A DNA stretch of 64,000 bases from Phycisphaerae bacterium. Lineage in GTDB: Bacteria; Planctomycetota; Phycisphaerae; UBA1845. Positions 48,169-57,178 of this stretch are shown piece after piece. The notes under the pieces were generated by a model. It worked only from the letters and a program-made list of their open reading frames with translations, made no database searches and had not been told where the DNA came from. Each line of letters starts with the position of its first letter. Within the stretch, counting starts at the first letter, position 1. Made by a program: the position numbers and the translations under genes. The DNA lies in contig JAJVHU010000037.1 of NCBI GenBank assembly GCA_022072505.1, positions 89,716 through 153,715 of the forward strand. Reading direction: 5' to 3'.

Positions 48169-51100
48169 TCAATCCGACACCGCTTCGCGGGACAGGCGGA
48201 AGAGGTCTCGCAGGCCTTCGGTTGAAAGCTCGGTGAGCCAGTCCTCGCCGGAGCCGATGATCGCGTCGGCGAGGTCTTTCTTGTGGCGCAGCATTGCGTC
48301 AATGCGTTCTTCAAGCGTGCCGACGCAGATGAACTTATGCACCTGGACCTTGCGGTGCTGGCCGATGCGGTGCGCCCGGTCGGTCGCCTGGTTCTCGACC
48401 GCCGGGTTCCACCAGCGGTCGAAGTGAAAGACGTGGCTGGCGGCGGTGAGGTTCAGACCGACGCCTCCGGCCTTGAGCGACAGAAGAAGGATCGGCGCGT
48501 CCTCGCGTTCCTGCTGAAACCGGTCGACGAGCTCGCGGCGGCGCGGTTCGGGCGTTCCGCCGTGGAGGAAAAGGATCGGCCTGTCCAGCGCGGCGGCGAG
48601 CATGCGCTCCAGCAGATCGCCCATCCTGCGGAACTGGGTGAAGATCAGCGCCCGCTCGCCTTCCGCGACGACCTCCTCGACCATCTCGACGATCCGCCGG
48701 CACTTGCCGCTGCGCTCCGACTCTCCGCGGGTTTCGCCGAGGAACTGCGCCGGATGATTGCACACCTGCTTGAGCTTGAGGATCGCGGTGAGGATCAGCC
48801 CCTTGCGGCGGATGCCCCCGGCTTCATCGATCTGCCCGAGCATCTGCGACGTGACGCGCTCATAAAGCTGCGCCTGTTCTCGCGTGAGGTTGCAGAAGAC
48901 GGTCATCTCGAGCTTCTGGGGAAGGTCCACGTCCACGTCGGGATCGGTCTTGCCTCGCCGCAGGAGAAAAGGCCGGATCAGCCGCCGAAGACGCGCGGAG
49001 CGCCGGGCGTCGGCCTGGCGCTCGATCGGACTGGCGAAGACGCGGCGGAACTCGCCGATCGTGCCCAGCAGCGACGGGTTCAGGAAGTCGAAGATCGACC
49101 AGAGTTCCCCGAGGCGGTTCTCGATCGGCGTGCCGGTCAGCGCGACGCGCCGCTCGCCGCGCAGGCGCCGCACCGCCACGGATTGCTTCGCGCCCGGGTT
49201 CTTGATGTTCTGCGCCTCGTCCAGCACGATCCGCCGCCACGCCACCCGGTCAAGGTGCTCGTAGTCGCGGTGCGCCAGTCCGTAAGTGCTGATGACGACA
49301 TCGTGTCGCGCCACCTCCTGCGCGAACGCTTCGCCGGTCAGACGCTCCAGCCCGTGATGCACGAGCACGCGCATCGACGGTGCAAAACGCCGCAGCTCAT
49401 GCTGCCAGTTCCCGACGACGGACATCGGCACGATGATCAACGTCGGACCGACCGGGGCGGCGCCGCCGGCTTCGGCGGCGCCCGGCGCCGTCGCCGCGCG
49501 CTCATGCAGCAGCAAGGCGATGAGCTGGATCGTCTTGCCCAGGCCCATGTCATCCGCGAGGCACGCGCCCAGACCGTGCCGATCCAGAAACGCCAGCCAG
49601 GAAAGCCCCCGGACCTGGTAGGGGCGAAGCGTCCCCGCAAAGGACTCCGGCGGGTTCATCAACTCGAACGTCGCCGACCCCTCGGCGAACAATCCGCCCA
49701 GCCAGCCCGTTGCGCGAACGTCCAGGACGGGCAGCCCGCTCGGTCCGCGCTCCTCGTAAAACGCATGCCGCAGGACGTCGGCGAGCGTGGCGCTTTCGGC
49801 CTGGGGGCGGGAGAGCAACTCCAGCGCCTGCTCGAGCGCGTCCGGTTCGACTTCGATCCACGCTCCCGCGACGCGCGTCAGCGGCCGGCCGCGCCGGATC
49901 AGATCCCGCACGTCGTCCGCCCCGAGTTCCCGGTCGCCGACGGCGAGGCGCCAGTCAAAACTGACCAGACTCTCGATCCCGACGCGGAACGCGGCGCCCG
50001 CTTCCGGAGACGCCGGGCGAAGGTTGACGCTCAGCCCGACCTGCGGGCGCCGCGCCGTCCACCACGACGGAACCTCGACCCCGATCCCTTCGAGCGTGAG
50101 CATCGGCATCGCACGGCGCAGGAAATGATGCGCCTCGTGAACATCCAGCAGGCAAAACTCCGGCAGCGGCGCGTCAATGAGCGTCGACAGCGGCGGAAAG
50201 TGCCTCGCCGCGATCCGAACGTCCGACCGAAGGCGCTCCAGCAGAGTCTCTCCTGAGCGCCGCAGCAGTCGCCCCGCGCGCTGCTCGTATTCGGGTACGC
50301 TCCCGGCGTCCAGCACCAGCGACGGCGCCTCAAGCGACTGAAGGTGGATCGTCAGCCGCCAGTCCCGGTCCGCCGGCGATTCCGGGTCTGCGCCGTCCCC
50401 GACATCCGGCGGTGCGTGCAGGCGCAGCAGCGTGCGGAAAGGCGAGCGACCCCACGCCGGATCCACGCGTGAGACCCACCCGCGCACCCGCTCCAGCAGG
50501 TCGCGCTGCTCCTCCGAGGCGCCCTGCACGACGTTGGCGCCGTCCACCAGCGCCGTCAGCCATCGCAGCTCCGCGGACATCGCGCCGCGCGCCCGGTCCC
50601 GCACGGCTTCCGCCAGATCATCTTCCGCGAGGCAGCGCCGGATGAACACGTCGGTCGTGACTCGGAGGAAGGACTCGACAAGTTCGATCCCGACTTCGCC
50701 GCCCCCCGTCGTTCCGGCGATGCTTCGGCAAACCGCCGGCATCGCCGCCGCCAGCGGGCCGACCTGCGTCCGCATCAAGTCCGGATCCACGACGCACCGC
50801 CAGAACGCTTCGATCCGCCCCGGCGCGGTCTCCGCCAGGTCGGGAACGAACCGCTGCCGCGCCACGCGCTCCAGAACGAACCGCGCGCATTGCCGCCAGA
50901 ACCGAACCGACGCGGCGCTGAAAACCTCGCTGACGGCGGACGGGGCAGCCGTCGTCAACCAGTCCAGCGCGTCCAGCGGACCCAGCACCAGCGTCGGAAC
51001 AACCCAGCTCCGCAGAGACCGTCCGCCGTCGATCAAGCCCGGTCCCGGATCGCTCCCGAGGCTCGGATGAGGTCCGCGCCCGTCGGAAGGCAGCCGGAGC

Positions 51101-51318
51101 GTCAGGGTCGCCGCCGCCGCCTCTCCGGCCAGTAAAGGCTCGCCCGCGTCTCCCAGGACGTCGCGCAGCGCATCGTGCGGCAAGGCGAAGGGGTGCGGCG
51201 CAGCGGGATCCGCCGCGCCCGCAGGCGACGCCGCGCCCGGCCGCGAGGCCTGGAGGTCTTCACCCCAGAGCTGAAGCGCGTCGCGCGTCCAGATCGCATG
51301 AAGTCGAACCTCGATCAC
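48169..51318 (-). CDS. SNF2-family DEAD/DEAH-like helicase with SNF2-associated domain
   Basis: This 1049-residue Swi2/Snf2 ATPase has a divergent N-terminal half. It contains a bacterial SNF2-associated (DUF3670-like) region at about 350-550, with FLRRAMPMLTLEGIGVEVPS and LVSFDWRLAVGDRELGADD. The helicase core has RPYQVRGLSWLAFL, Walker A DDMGLGKT near residue 591, motif II DEAQ (near 698), LTGTPIENRLGELW, motif IV-V TQFRRMGDLL and LKAGGVGLNL, and motif VI TDRAHRIGQ. Bacterial members often associate with RNA polymerase recycling or DNA repair. The GTG start at 51318 shares GTGA with the stop of the upstream LOG gene, so the two are translationally coupled. The frame extends to 51633, but that part is inside the LOG gene. 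Confidence 0.92.
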   Translation of the reverse strand: MIEVRLHAIWTRDALQLWGEDLQASRPGAASPAGAADPAAPHPFALPHDALRDVLGDAGEPLLAGEAAAATLTLRLPSDGRGPHPSLGSDPGPGLIDGGRSLRSWVVPTLVLGPLDALDWLTTAAPSAVSEVFSAASVRFWRQCARFVLERVARQRFVPDLAETAPGRIEAFWRCVVDPDLMRTQVGPLAAAMPAVCRSIAGTTGGGEVGIELVESFLRVTTDVFIRRCLAEDDLAEAVRDRARGAMSAELRWLTALVDGANVVQGASEEQRDLLERVRGWVSRVDPAWGRSPFRTLLRLHAPPDVGDGADPESPADRDWRLTIHLQSLEAPSLVLDAGSVPEYEQRAGRLLRRSGETLLERLRSDVRIAARHFPPLSTLIDAPLPEFCLLDVHEAHHFLRRAMPMLTLEGIGVEVPSWWTARRPQVGLSVNLRPASPEAGAAFRVGIESLVSFDWRLAVGDRELGADDVRDLIRRGRPLTRVAGAWIEVEPDALEQALELLSRPQAESATLADVLRHAFYEERGPSGLPVLDVRATGWLGGLFAEGSATFELMNPPESFAGTLRPYQVRGLSWLAFLDRHGLGACLADDMGLGKTIQLIALLLHERAATAPGAAEAGGAAPVGPTLIIVPMSVVGNWQHELRRFAPSMRVLVHHGLERLTGEAFAQEVARHDVVISTYGLAHRDYEHLDRVAWRRIVLDEAQNIKNPGAKQSVAVRRLRGERRVALTGTPIENRLGELWSIFDFLNPSLLGTIGEFRRVFASPIERQADARRSARLRRLIRPFLLRRGKTDPDVDVDLPQKLEMTVFCNLTREQAQLYERVTSQMLGQIDEAGGIRRKGLILTAILKLKQVCNHPAQFLGETRGESERSGKCRRIVEMVEEVVAEGERALIFTQFRRMGDLLERMLAAALDRPILFLHGGTPEPRRRELVDRFQQEREDAPILLLSLKAGGVGLNLTAASHVFHFDRWWNPAVENQATDRAHRIGQHRKVQVHKFICVGTLEERIDAMLRHKKDLADAIIGSGEDWLTELSTEGLRDLFRLSREAVSD

Positions 51319-52163
51319 CGGCGCGATTCCAACCCGTAAAACGCGCAGATGCGCTCCCACGCTTCTTCGGGGCTTTCCGCAAACTCGAACAAACTCAGGT
51401 CGCCCGGGTCGATCACCCCTTCCTCCACCAGCGCGGTCCAGTTGATGATCCGCTCCCAGTACCCTCGTCCGAAAAGGATCACCGGCACGCGCGGAGACTT
51501 CCCCGTTTGAATGAGCGTCAGCGTCTCGAACAGCTCGTCCAGCGTCCCGAACCCTCCCGGAAACGCCACGAGCGCCTTCGCCTTGAGCAGGAAGTGCATC
51601 TTCCGCATCGCGAAGTAATGAAACAGGAAGCAAAGCTCCGGCGTGATATACGGGTTGGGGCGCTGCTCGTGCGGCAGCGTGATATTCAGCCCGATCGACT
51701 TCGCTCCGACGTCAAAGGCGCCGCGGTTCGCGCCCTCCATGATGCCCGGTCCGCCGCCGGTGACGACCACGAATTCCCGCCGACCCTGCACCTGGCAGGA
51801 GCCTGACACGATCTGCGCGAAGCGCCGCGCCGCATCGTAATACCGGCTTTTCTCCAGGAGGCTCCTCGCAACCCGCACGTCGCGCTGACGATCGGCGTTT
51901 TCCGGCTGGCGGGACAGCGCCTCCTCCGTCTGCGCAAACCGCCGCCGAGCCGCGTCCGCCGGACCGATCCGCGTCGATCCGAAGACCACGATCGTCGAGT
52001 GAATCCCGTGCTCCTGCTGGATCATCTCGGGCTTGAGCGCCTCAAGCTGCAAGCGCACCGGTCGCAGCTCCGGGCGGGCCAGAAAGGCCAGATCCTCCTC
52101 CGCGAGCCGGTACGACGAAGATGAACAGATCGCGTCCAGAAGTTGCGTCAGATCCCGCTCCAC
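51315..52163 (-). CDS. LOG-family protein (TIGR00730-type Rossmann fold)
   Basis: This 282-residue protein has the nucleotide-fold pattern of lysine-decarboxylase-like LOG proteins: STIVVFGSTRIGPADAARR, FVVVTGGGPGIMEGANRGAF, RKMHFLLKAKALVAFPGGFG and the active-site PGGFGTLDELFETL near residue 203. Characterised relatives hydrolyse nucleoside 5'-monophosphates to a base plus ribose 5-phosphate. It starts at a GTG, has an N-terminal extension of about 55 residues and ends in overlap with the SNF2 helicase start. The pairing with a helicase is not one I recognise. Confidence 0.9.
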   Translation of the reverse strand: MERDLTQLLDAICSSSSYRLAEEDLAFLARPELRPVRLQLEALKPEMIQQEHGIHSTIVVFGSTRIGPADAARRRFAQTEEALSRQPENADRQRDVRVARSLLEKSRYYDAARRFAQIVSGSCQVQGRREFVVVTGGGPGIMEGANRGAFDVGAKSIGLNITLPHEQRPNPYITPELCFLFHYFAMRKMHFLLKAKALVAFPGGFGTLDELFETLTLIQTGKSPRVPVILFGRGYWERIINWTALVEEGVIDPGDLSLFEFAESPEEAWERICAFYGLESRR

Positions 52164-52366
52164 GCCGCGCCTCCCACGTGTCTCCGAGTCCGCGCCTCGC
52201 GCCGCGGCCGCACCGTCGGAAACAGAAAACGCGGGATTCTACAGCGCCGGGTCCACCGGCAACAGGCATCGGCCTTCACACGGAGGAGACGAGGCGCCGG
52301 GACCGCGACGCCGAGGAGGCGGGGCTCCTCGCCCGGGGGACGCCCGGCGGCGGACAAAGCGTGGAT

Positions 52367-53359
52367 TCAACGCGTGCTGACTCCGGCAAACCGTCCCCCC
52401 GCCCCGGATTCCGCGGGGAGTCGTGAATCATGATCGACCAGTCCCTGCTGCCGGCGCTGGGCGAGCGCATACAATTCGGGAAGCGACAGCGTGTTCCGGG
52501 TCTGCACCGCAAAAATGCGCCCCGCCGTCCGCCAGTCCTCTCCGATCTGATCGAACATCTCGATGAAGTCCAGCGGCTCGATCCCCAGGGTCTGCGCGCG
52601 GTGCATCAGCGTCGTCAGAAACTCCTGTCCGACCGTCCTGGAAACAAGCACATCCGCGACGTCGGACGCCACCCGGAGCATCGGACCGTAACCGGCGGCG
52701 CCCTTCCCCTTGCCGTCGTCACCCGCCGCCCCGCCCGGAAGGAACCGAACCGCCGCCGCAAACGTCGACGGAAGGTGCCAGTCGTCCAGCAGATCCGCCG
52801 TCAACGCCACGTGATCGATCCCCAGAACGCGTTGCTCGCGCTCCAGTCGCGCCGCGAGCGGCTCGTTTTCCGGGGCAACGTCACGAAGCGGGTAGCTCTC
52901 CGGAAACACGCAGACCAGCGCCAGCCAGCCGATCCCGCTGAGCAAGCCGCAGGTGAACGCCTCCTCCGGTCCGCAGTCCGCCAGCCGCAGCGCCAACCGG
53001 CGCATCGCCGCCGCCCGCCCAAGACTCGACGACCAGTACGTGGAAAGATCCAGCGGACCAGCGCCTTTGCGGTAGTCCTCCAGCAGCGTGAACGCCAGCG
53101 CCAGGTGCGTCACCGCGCGAAGCCCCAGCATCGCCGCCGCCTGCCGGATGGACGCGATCGAATGTCCGGGATTCAGCGCCGCGCTGTTGACGACCTTGAG
53201 CAGTCGGCCGGCCAGCGCCGGGTCCGTTTCAATCACCCGCGCGATCTCGTTGAGTCCCGTCTCGTCGCTCTGCGCCAGCCGCAGCACTTCCAGAACCACG
53301 CCGCGCGGCGACGGCAGGTTCGGGTGGTTCTTCACCTGGGCGTACACGGGTTGAGTCAT
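52367..53359 (-). CDS. HDOD-domain protein
   Basis: This 330-residue protein has an HDOD domain over its first two thirds: LPSPRGVVLEVLRLAQSDE, IETDPALAGRLLKVVNSAA, SIASIRQAAAMLGLRAVTHL and FTCGLLSGIGWLALV. HDOD proteins are non-catalytic relatives of HD-GYP phosphodiesterases used in signalling; the HD and GYP metal ligands are missing here, as expected. The last 90 residues have no clear domain. GGAG lies eight bases before the ATG. It is divergent from the FG-GAP gene across a 511-nt gap. Confidence 0.87.
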   Translation of the reverse strand: MTQPVYAQVKNHPNLPSPRGVVLEVLRLAQSDETGLNEIARVIETDPALAGRLLKVVNSAALNPGHSIASIRQAAAMLGLRAVTHLALAFTLLEDYRKGAGPLDLSTYWSSSLGRAAAMRRLALRLADCGPEEAFTCGLLSGIGWLALVCVFPESYPLRDVAPENEPLAARLEREQRVLGIDHVALTADLLDDWHLPSTFAAAVRFLPGGAAGDDGKGKGAAGYGPMLRVASDVADVLVSRTVGQEFLTTLMHRAQTLGIEPLDFIEMFDQIGEDWRTAGRIFAVQTRNTLSLPELYALAQRRQQGLVDHDSRLPAESGAGGRFAGVSTR

Positions 53360-53870
53360 GAACGTGGCTCCGGCGTCGGCGGCGCTGCCTCCAGCGACAG
53401 GTCGCTCCTGATCTTCGGTTCGATTCCCGAGCCCCTTGACCGTGCGCCGCTTGTGCGGACCGTGCTGAGCCGCAGACCGTGCGTTTTCGCGCCAGGGCGG
53501 CATCAGGTTCTGGGACGTGCCTCCTTTGCGGGTCGCGGGGACGGCAAAGCGCGTGTTTGAGGGCGCTTCGGAACCGGACGTGCTTCTCGGCACGACCGAA
53601 GGCGGCTCGTTCGGAACACGGAAGCGGAAGTCACCCCTCTCTTAAATCGCCAACCAGACCGGCGCCCTCGAACGACAGCAACGACGGCTTTCACCGCGAT
53701 TCAGACGCTGTTGCAAAACCGCCGGTGCAGACGGGAAAAAGAACGCTTCCTTACGGGCGCGGCTCGGTTTTGAAACAGCGTCTTAAAGAAGCGTTGTCCA
53801 AGGTTGCAAGACGGCGGGACTTCTCCAACATTCTCCGGAAGACTCACCCCCCGAACCTGGGAGGCTCGCC
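53360..53870. other. 511-nt divergent intergenic region with the 83-bp element
   Basis: No frame in this stretch shows family features. The second copy of the 83-bp inverted-repeat element occupies 53703-53785. No convincing -35/-10 pair was found for either flanking gene. Confidence 0.6.
53703..53785. repeat. 83-bp inverted-repeat element, copy 2
   Basis: The terminal arms AGACGCTGTTGCAAAACCG and CGGTTTTGAAACAGCGTCT are complementary at 18 of 19 positions. The interior is the same as copy 1 except for a few substitutions. No coding capacity and no obvious target-site duplication. Confidence 0.88.
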
Positions 53871-55373
53871 GTGCATGAATTACGCCTGCGCTCGTCAACC
53901 CGGACCGCGGTCGACTCAACGATCGCCGCAACCCTCGCCTGGCTCCTCGCCGTTTCCACGGCGCCCGCGCTGGCGCAGTGCGACCCGGCGAAATATGTCG
54001 GGGAGGAAAGCGTTGCCGGGGAGTGGTTCGGGCGCAGTGTCGCCCTGGACGGACGGCGTGCGCTGGTCGGCGCGCCGCGTCACGGCGACGGGCTTCCGGG
54101 CGCCGCGTACACCTTCACCTTCGACGGCTTCGACTGGCACCAGGAGCAGCGTCTCCTCGTGGAGGAAGGCCGCTACGGAGGCGAGTTCGGTTACGCGGTG
54201 GGGCTTCACGGGACAACCGCGGTCGTCGGAGCGGCGTGGCGCGATGAGCCGGTGGATCGTGAAGGCGCGGCGTTCGTTTACCGCTTCGACGGCGCGACGT
54301 GGAACCTCCAGGCGAAGCTGGTTGCGCCGGATGCCGATCCGGTGGATCTTTTCGGTTATGCCGTGGCCGTCCACGGCGATGTCATTGTCGTCGGCGCTCG
54401 CGGCGACGATGAAAACGGGACCGACGCCGGCGCGGCTTACGTCTTTCGCCGCGACGGCTCGACGTGGGCGTTCGAGCAGAAGTTGATCGGCGCCGAAGGC
54501 GGGGAGCCGATGTTCAGCGCGTTCGGGTTCTGCGTGGACGTCCACGATCAGCGGATCATTGTCGGAGCGCCGTGGGACGACCGGTCGGACAGCGACGACG
54601 GCGCGGCCTACGTATACCGCTTCGACAACACGGAGTGGGAGCTGGAGGCGGCGCTGCTTCCGCCGCGGTTCTCGTTGCACGTCGGCTTCGCCGTGGCGAT
54701 CGACGGCGACACCGCGATGGTCGGAGCGAGCGATCACGGGCCTTCCGGAGAAGTTCTCGAGTACCGGTTCAGCAGCGGACGGTGGACGGCGGCGGGCGCG
54801 ATCCGCCCTCCCCAGCAGATCGGACGGGCGAACTTCGGGTACGCGATCGGACTCGACGCGGACCGTCTGGTCGTCGGCGCTTACAGCGCGTTCGATCACA
54901 CCGGTGTGGCGTATCTTTTTGAGCGATCCCCGGGCGGAGACTGGGAGGCCACGTGGCGGTTCGACCCGTTCAAGGTCAACGACACGCTGGGCGCGCCGCC
55001 CTACTTCGGCGACGCCTGCGCCATCAGCGGTGAGTTCGTCGTCATCGGCGCGCCGCACGAGGATTCGCACCGCGGCGGCGACTCGGGGATGACCTACGCT
55101 TTTCGTCCGGGATGCGGCGAGGGATGCGCCGGGAGCGAGCGCATCCGCAAAGCCCGCTGCAACGACCGGTCCGAAGTTCTCGTGAAAGTCGTCGGAGGAC
55201 TGCCCGGCGACGCCTTCCGCGTTCAACTTTCCTCGGGTGAACTTCTGCAACGCATCCTGAACCGGCGCGGGAAAGGCAAAGCCGTCTTCAACGACGTCAA
55301 GCGCGGAAACGGCGTCGCGGAAGTCACGTGGGGGTGCGGCAGCCGTGCGGAACAAGCGTATTTCTGCCCCTGA
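53871..55373 (+). CDS. Secreted FG-GAP beta-propeller protein with shared C-terminal module
   Basis: This 500-residue protein starts at a GTG with GGGAGG seven bases upstream. A signal peptide (ends PALAQ, near 36) is followed by about seven FG-GAP-like repeats of some 55 residues. Examples are WFGRSVALDGRRALVGAPRH, FGYAVGLHGTTAVVGAAW, FGYAVAVHGDVIVVGARG and FGYAIGLDADRLVVGAYS, each ending in an AAYVFR/YRFDG strand. They fold as an integrin-like, calcium-loop propeller. The C-terminal 80 residues (from CAGSERIRKARCND) resemble the ends of the proteins at 35028 and 38522. A binding or surface role is inferred; no enzymatic motif is present. Confidence 0.87.
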   Translation: MHELRLRSSTRTAVDSTIAATLAWLLAVSTAPALAQCDPAKYVGEESVAGEWFGRSVALDGRRALVGAPRHGDGLPGAAYTFTFDGFDWHQEQRLLVEEGRYGGEFGYAVGLHGTTAVVGAAWRDEPVDREGAAFVYRFDGATWNLQAKLVAPDADPVDLFGYAVAVHGDVIVVGARGDDENGTDAGAAYVFRRDGSTWAFEQKLIGAEGGEPMFSAFGFCVDVHDQRIIVGAPWDDRSDSDDGAAYVYRFDNTEWELEAALLPPRFSLHVGFAVAIDGDTAMVGASDHGPSGEVLEYRFSSGRWTAAGAIRPPQQIGRANFGYAIGLDADRLVVGAYSAFDHTGVAYLFERSPGGDWEATWRFDPFKVNDTLGAPPYFGDACAISGEFVVIGAPHEDSHRGGDSGMTYAFRPGCGEGCAGSERIRKARCNDRSEVLVKVVGGLPGDAFRVQLSSGELLQRILNRRGKGKAVFNDVKRGNGVAEVTWGCGSRAEQAYFCP

Positions 55374-55443
55374 AGCGCCGGCGTGCGAGACAAGCGTATT
55401 CCGCCGAGGTCAATGAAGACGCAGGCCCGCGCGCCTCGTCCGT

Positions 55444-55471
55444 TTGACGCGTGGGCGAGGCGGTCTATCCT
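55444..55471 (+). promoter_or_regulatory. Promoter-like sequence directly before the MFS gene
   Basis: TTGACG (55444-55449), a 16-base spacer and TATCCT (55466-55471). The predicted start at about 55478 leaves only four to five bases before the ATG at 55483. Confidence 0.5.
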
Positions 55472-55482
55472 TCGACGCCTTC

Positions 55483-56874
55483 ATGCGGACCGACCGCCCG
55501 GCAACCCGACTTCGATCCAACCTCCGCGCCAGCGTCCTCGACGGCGGCGCCTTCTCTTTCATGGTGGGGACCGGCGAGACTTATCTTCCCGCGTTCGTGC
55601 TCGCGGTGGGGCTGGGGGAAACGACGGCCGGAATGATCGCGGCGGCGCCGATGCTGGGCGGGGCGGCGATTCAGATGATCTCGCCGTGGGGCGTGCAGTG
55701 GATGCGGTCGCTGCGCCGCTGGGTCGTGTTCTGCGCGGTCGTGCAGACCTTGAGCCTGACGCCGCTGGTGTATTTCGCCCTCAGCGGAGGCGCCCCGGCC
55801 GCGCTTATTTTCGCCGCGGCGACGCTTTACTGGGCGAGCGGGATGGCGCTGTCGCCGGCGTGGAACACCTGGATCGGCTCGCTCGTTCCGCGGCGCGTGC
55901 GCGCGCATTTCTTCGGACGCCGCGTCCGCGTGACCCAGGGGTGCCTCCTGACGGGGCTGATCTCCGGCGGGCTGATCCTCCACCACGTTGCGGAAGGGCG
56001 CCGCGAGGTCTCCGCGTTCGCCCTGCTGTTCTGCACGGCCGTGGTCGCGCGGCTGGTTTCGGCGCGGTTTCTCGCCGCGCAGAGCGATGCTCCGGTGGAT
56101 CTGACCAAGCATCGCACCGTGCCCCTCCCGCAGTTGTTTCGTCGCTTCGCACACGGAGCGGACGGAAGGCTGGTCGCCTATCTTCTGGGGCTTCAGATCG
56201 CCGCGCAGATCGCCAGCCCCTTCTTCAATCCTTACATGCTCGAGAAGCTCGACCTGTCGTACGCCCTTTATATGACGATCGTCGCGACATCGTACCTGAC
56301 GAAGGTGATCGCCTCGCCGTGGCTCGGGCGGTTTGCGGCTCGCTTCGGCGCGAGGACGCTGCTGCGCGTCGGCGGCACGGGGATCATCCCGCTGGCCTGG
56401 TTCTGGACGGCGACGTCGGACTGGCGCCTGTTGCTGGTCATTCAGATTGTGTCCGGGCTGGCGTGGGGGGCGCTGGAGCTGGCCAACCTCCTGATGTTCT
56501 TCGAGACGATCCACGAACACGAGCGGACGAGCGTCCTGACCGTCTTCAACCTCCTCAACGCCGTCGCCACGGTCATCGGTGCGTCGATCGGCGCGGTCCT
56601 GCTGAAGCGCTTCGGCGAGACCCGGGACGCCTATCACACGCTTTTCGTGATCTCGACCGTCGCACGTGCGGGCACGATCGTCCTCCAGTCCCGCGTGCTC
56701 GCGGTGAACCTCCGCGTCAAACCGATGATCGAGCAGACGATCGCGGTGCGGCCGGCTCTCGGGTCGATCAACCGCCCGATCCTGTCAACGCTGCCGGAGG
56801 AGTCCGAAGAGGCGACGCGCGAGGACACCGGGCGGACCGACCCCTCGCCCCGGGATGCGCGGTCGGAAGCGTGA
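55483..56874 (+). CDS. Major facilitator superfamily transporter
   Basis: This 463-residue membrane protein has about 10-12 helices and MFS-like halves. Helices 1-2 include FSFMVGTGETYLPAFVLAVG and TAGMIAAAPMLGGAAIQMIS. The cytoplasmic loop RRVRAHFFGRRVRVTQGCLLTG resembles loops after helix 4, and the second half starts near residue 215. The opening and the GALELANLLMFFE region match a group of uncharacterised bacterial MFS proteins with no assigned substrate. The C-terminal 50 residues are polar and variable. There is no Shine-Dalgarno before the ATG at 55483. The promoter position implies an almost leaderless message. The frame extends to 55444 but overlaps the -35 box. Confidence 0.82.
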   Translation: MRTDRPATRLRSNLRASVLDGGAFSFMVGTGETYLPAFVLAVGLGETTAGMIAAAPMLGGAAIQMISPWGVQWMRSLRRWVVFCAVVQTLSLTPLVYFALSGGAPAALIFAAATLYWASGMALSPAWNTWIGSLVPRRVRAHFFGRRVRVTQGCLLTGLISGGLILHHVAEGRREVSAFALLFCTAVVARLVSARFLAAQSDAPVDLTKHRTVPLPQLFRRFAHGADGRLVAYLLGLQIAAQIASPFFNPYMLEKLDLSYALYMTIVATSYLTKVIASPWLGRFAARFGARTLLRVGGTGIIPLAWFWTATSDWRLLLVIQIVSGLAWGALELANLLMFFETIHEHERTSVLTVFNLLNAVATVIGASIGAVLLKRFGETRDAYHTLFVISTVARAGTIVLQSRVLAVNLRVKPMIEQTIAVRPALGSINRPILSTLPEESEEATREDTGRTDPSPRDARSEA

Positions 56875-57178
56875 GCGAATTCGCGCAAACCGTGAAGAAT
56901 CGGCTAAGAAGGCCGGGGCGTTTTCGTCGCCCGCGGCCTTGAGACGTTCGATAATCCGCCCCCCTGCCGGGACCACCGCTCCGCCGGAATCATCCGGTCT
57001 TCCTGTTCCGGCGGAGACGGACTTTCTGCGGAACATGTTGAACGCCGCTTTCTGCCGATAAACCGTCACGCGGATTCGCCGCGCCCGATCCTGGCCGTCG
57101 CCAGGGGGCGCGCCGTTTTTCGCTTTGACGACGCGCCTCAGAATGCGTGCGGCACTCATGAAAGGACCAGGTGAACCG
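56875..57178 (+). other. 304-nt region with no supported gene
   Basis: No frame shows family features. A short CTGGC/GCCAG inverted repeat and a GGCGCGCC palindrome followed by GTTTTT (about 57090-57122) could act as a weak terminator. I see nothing else. Confidence 0.4.

Noticed and set aside
53703..53785. Simple rho-independent terminator
   Set aside because: The loop is over 40 bases, copy 2 lies between divergent genes, and the interior is conserved between copies.
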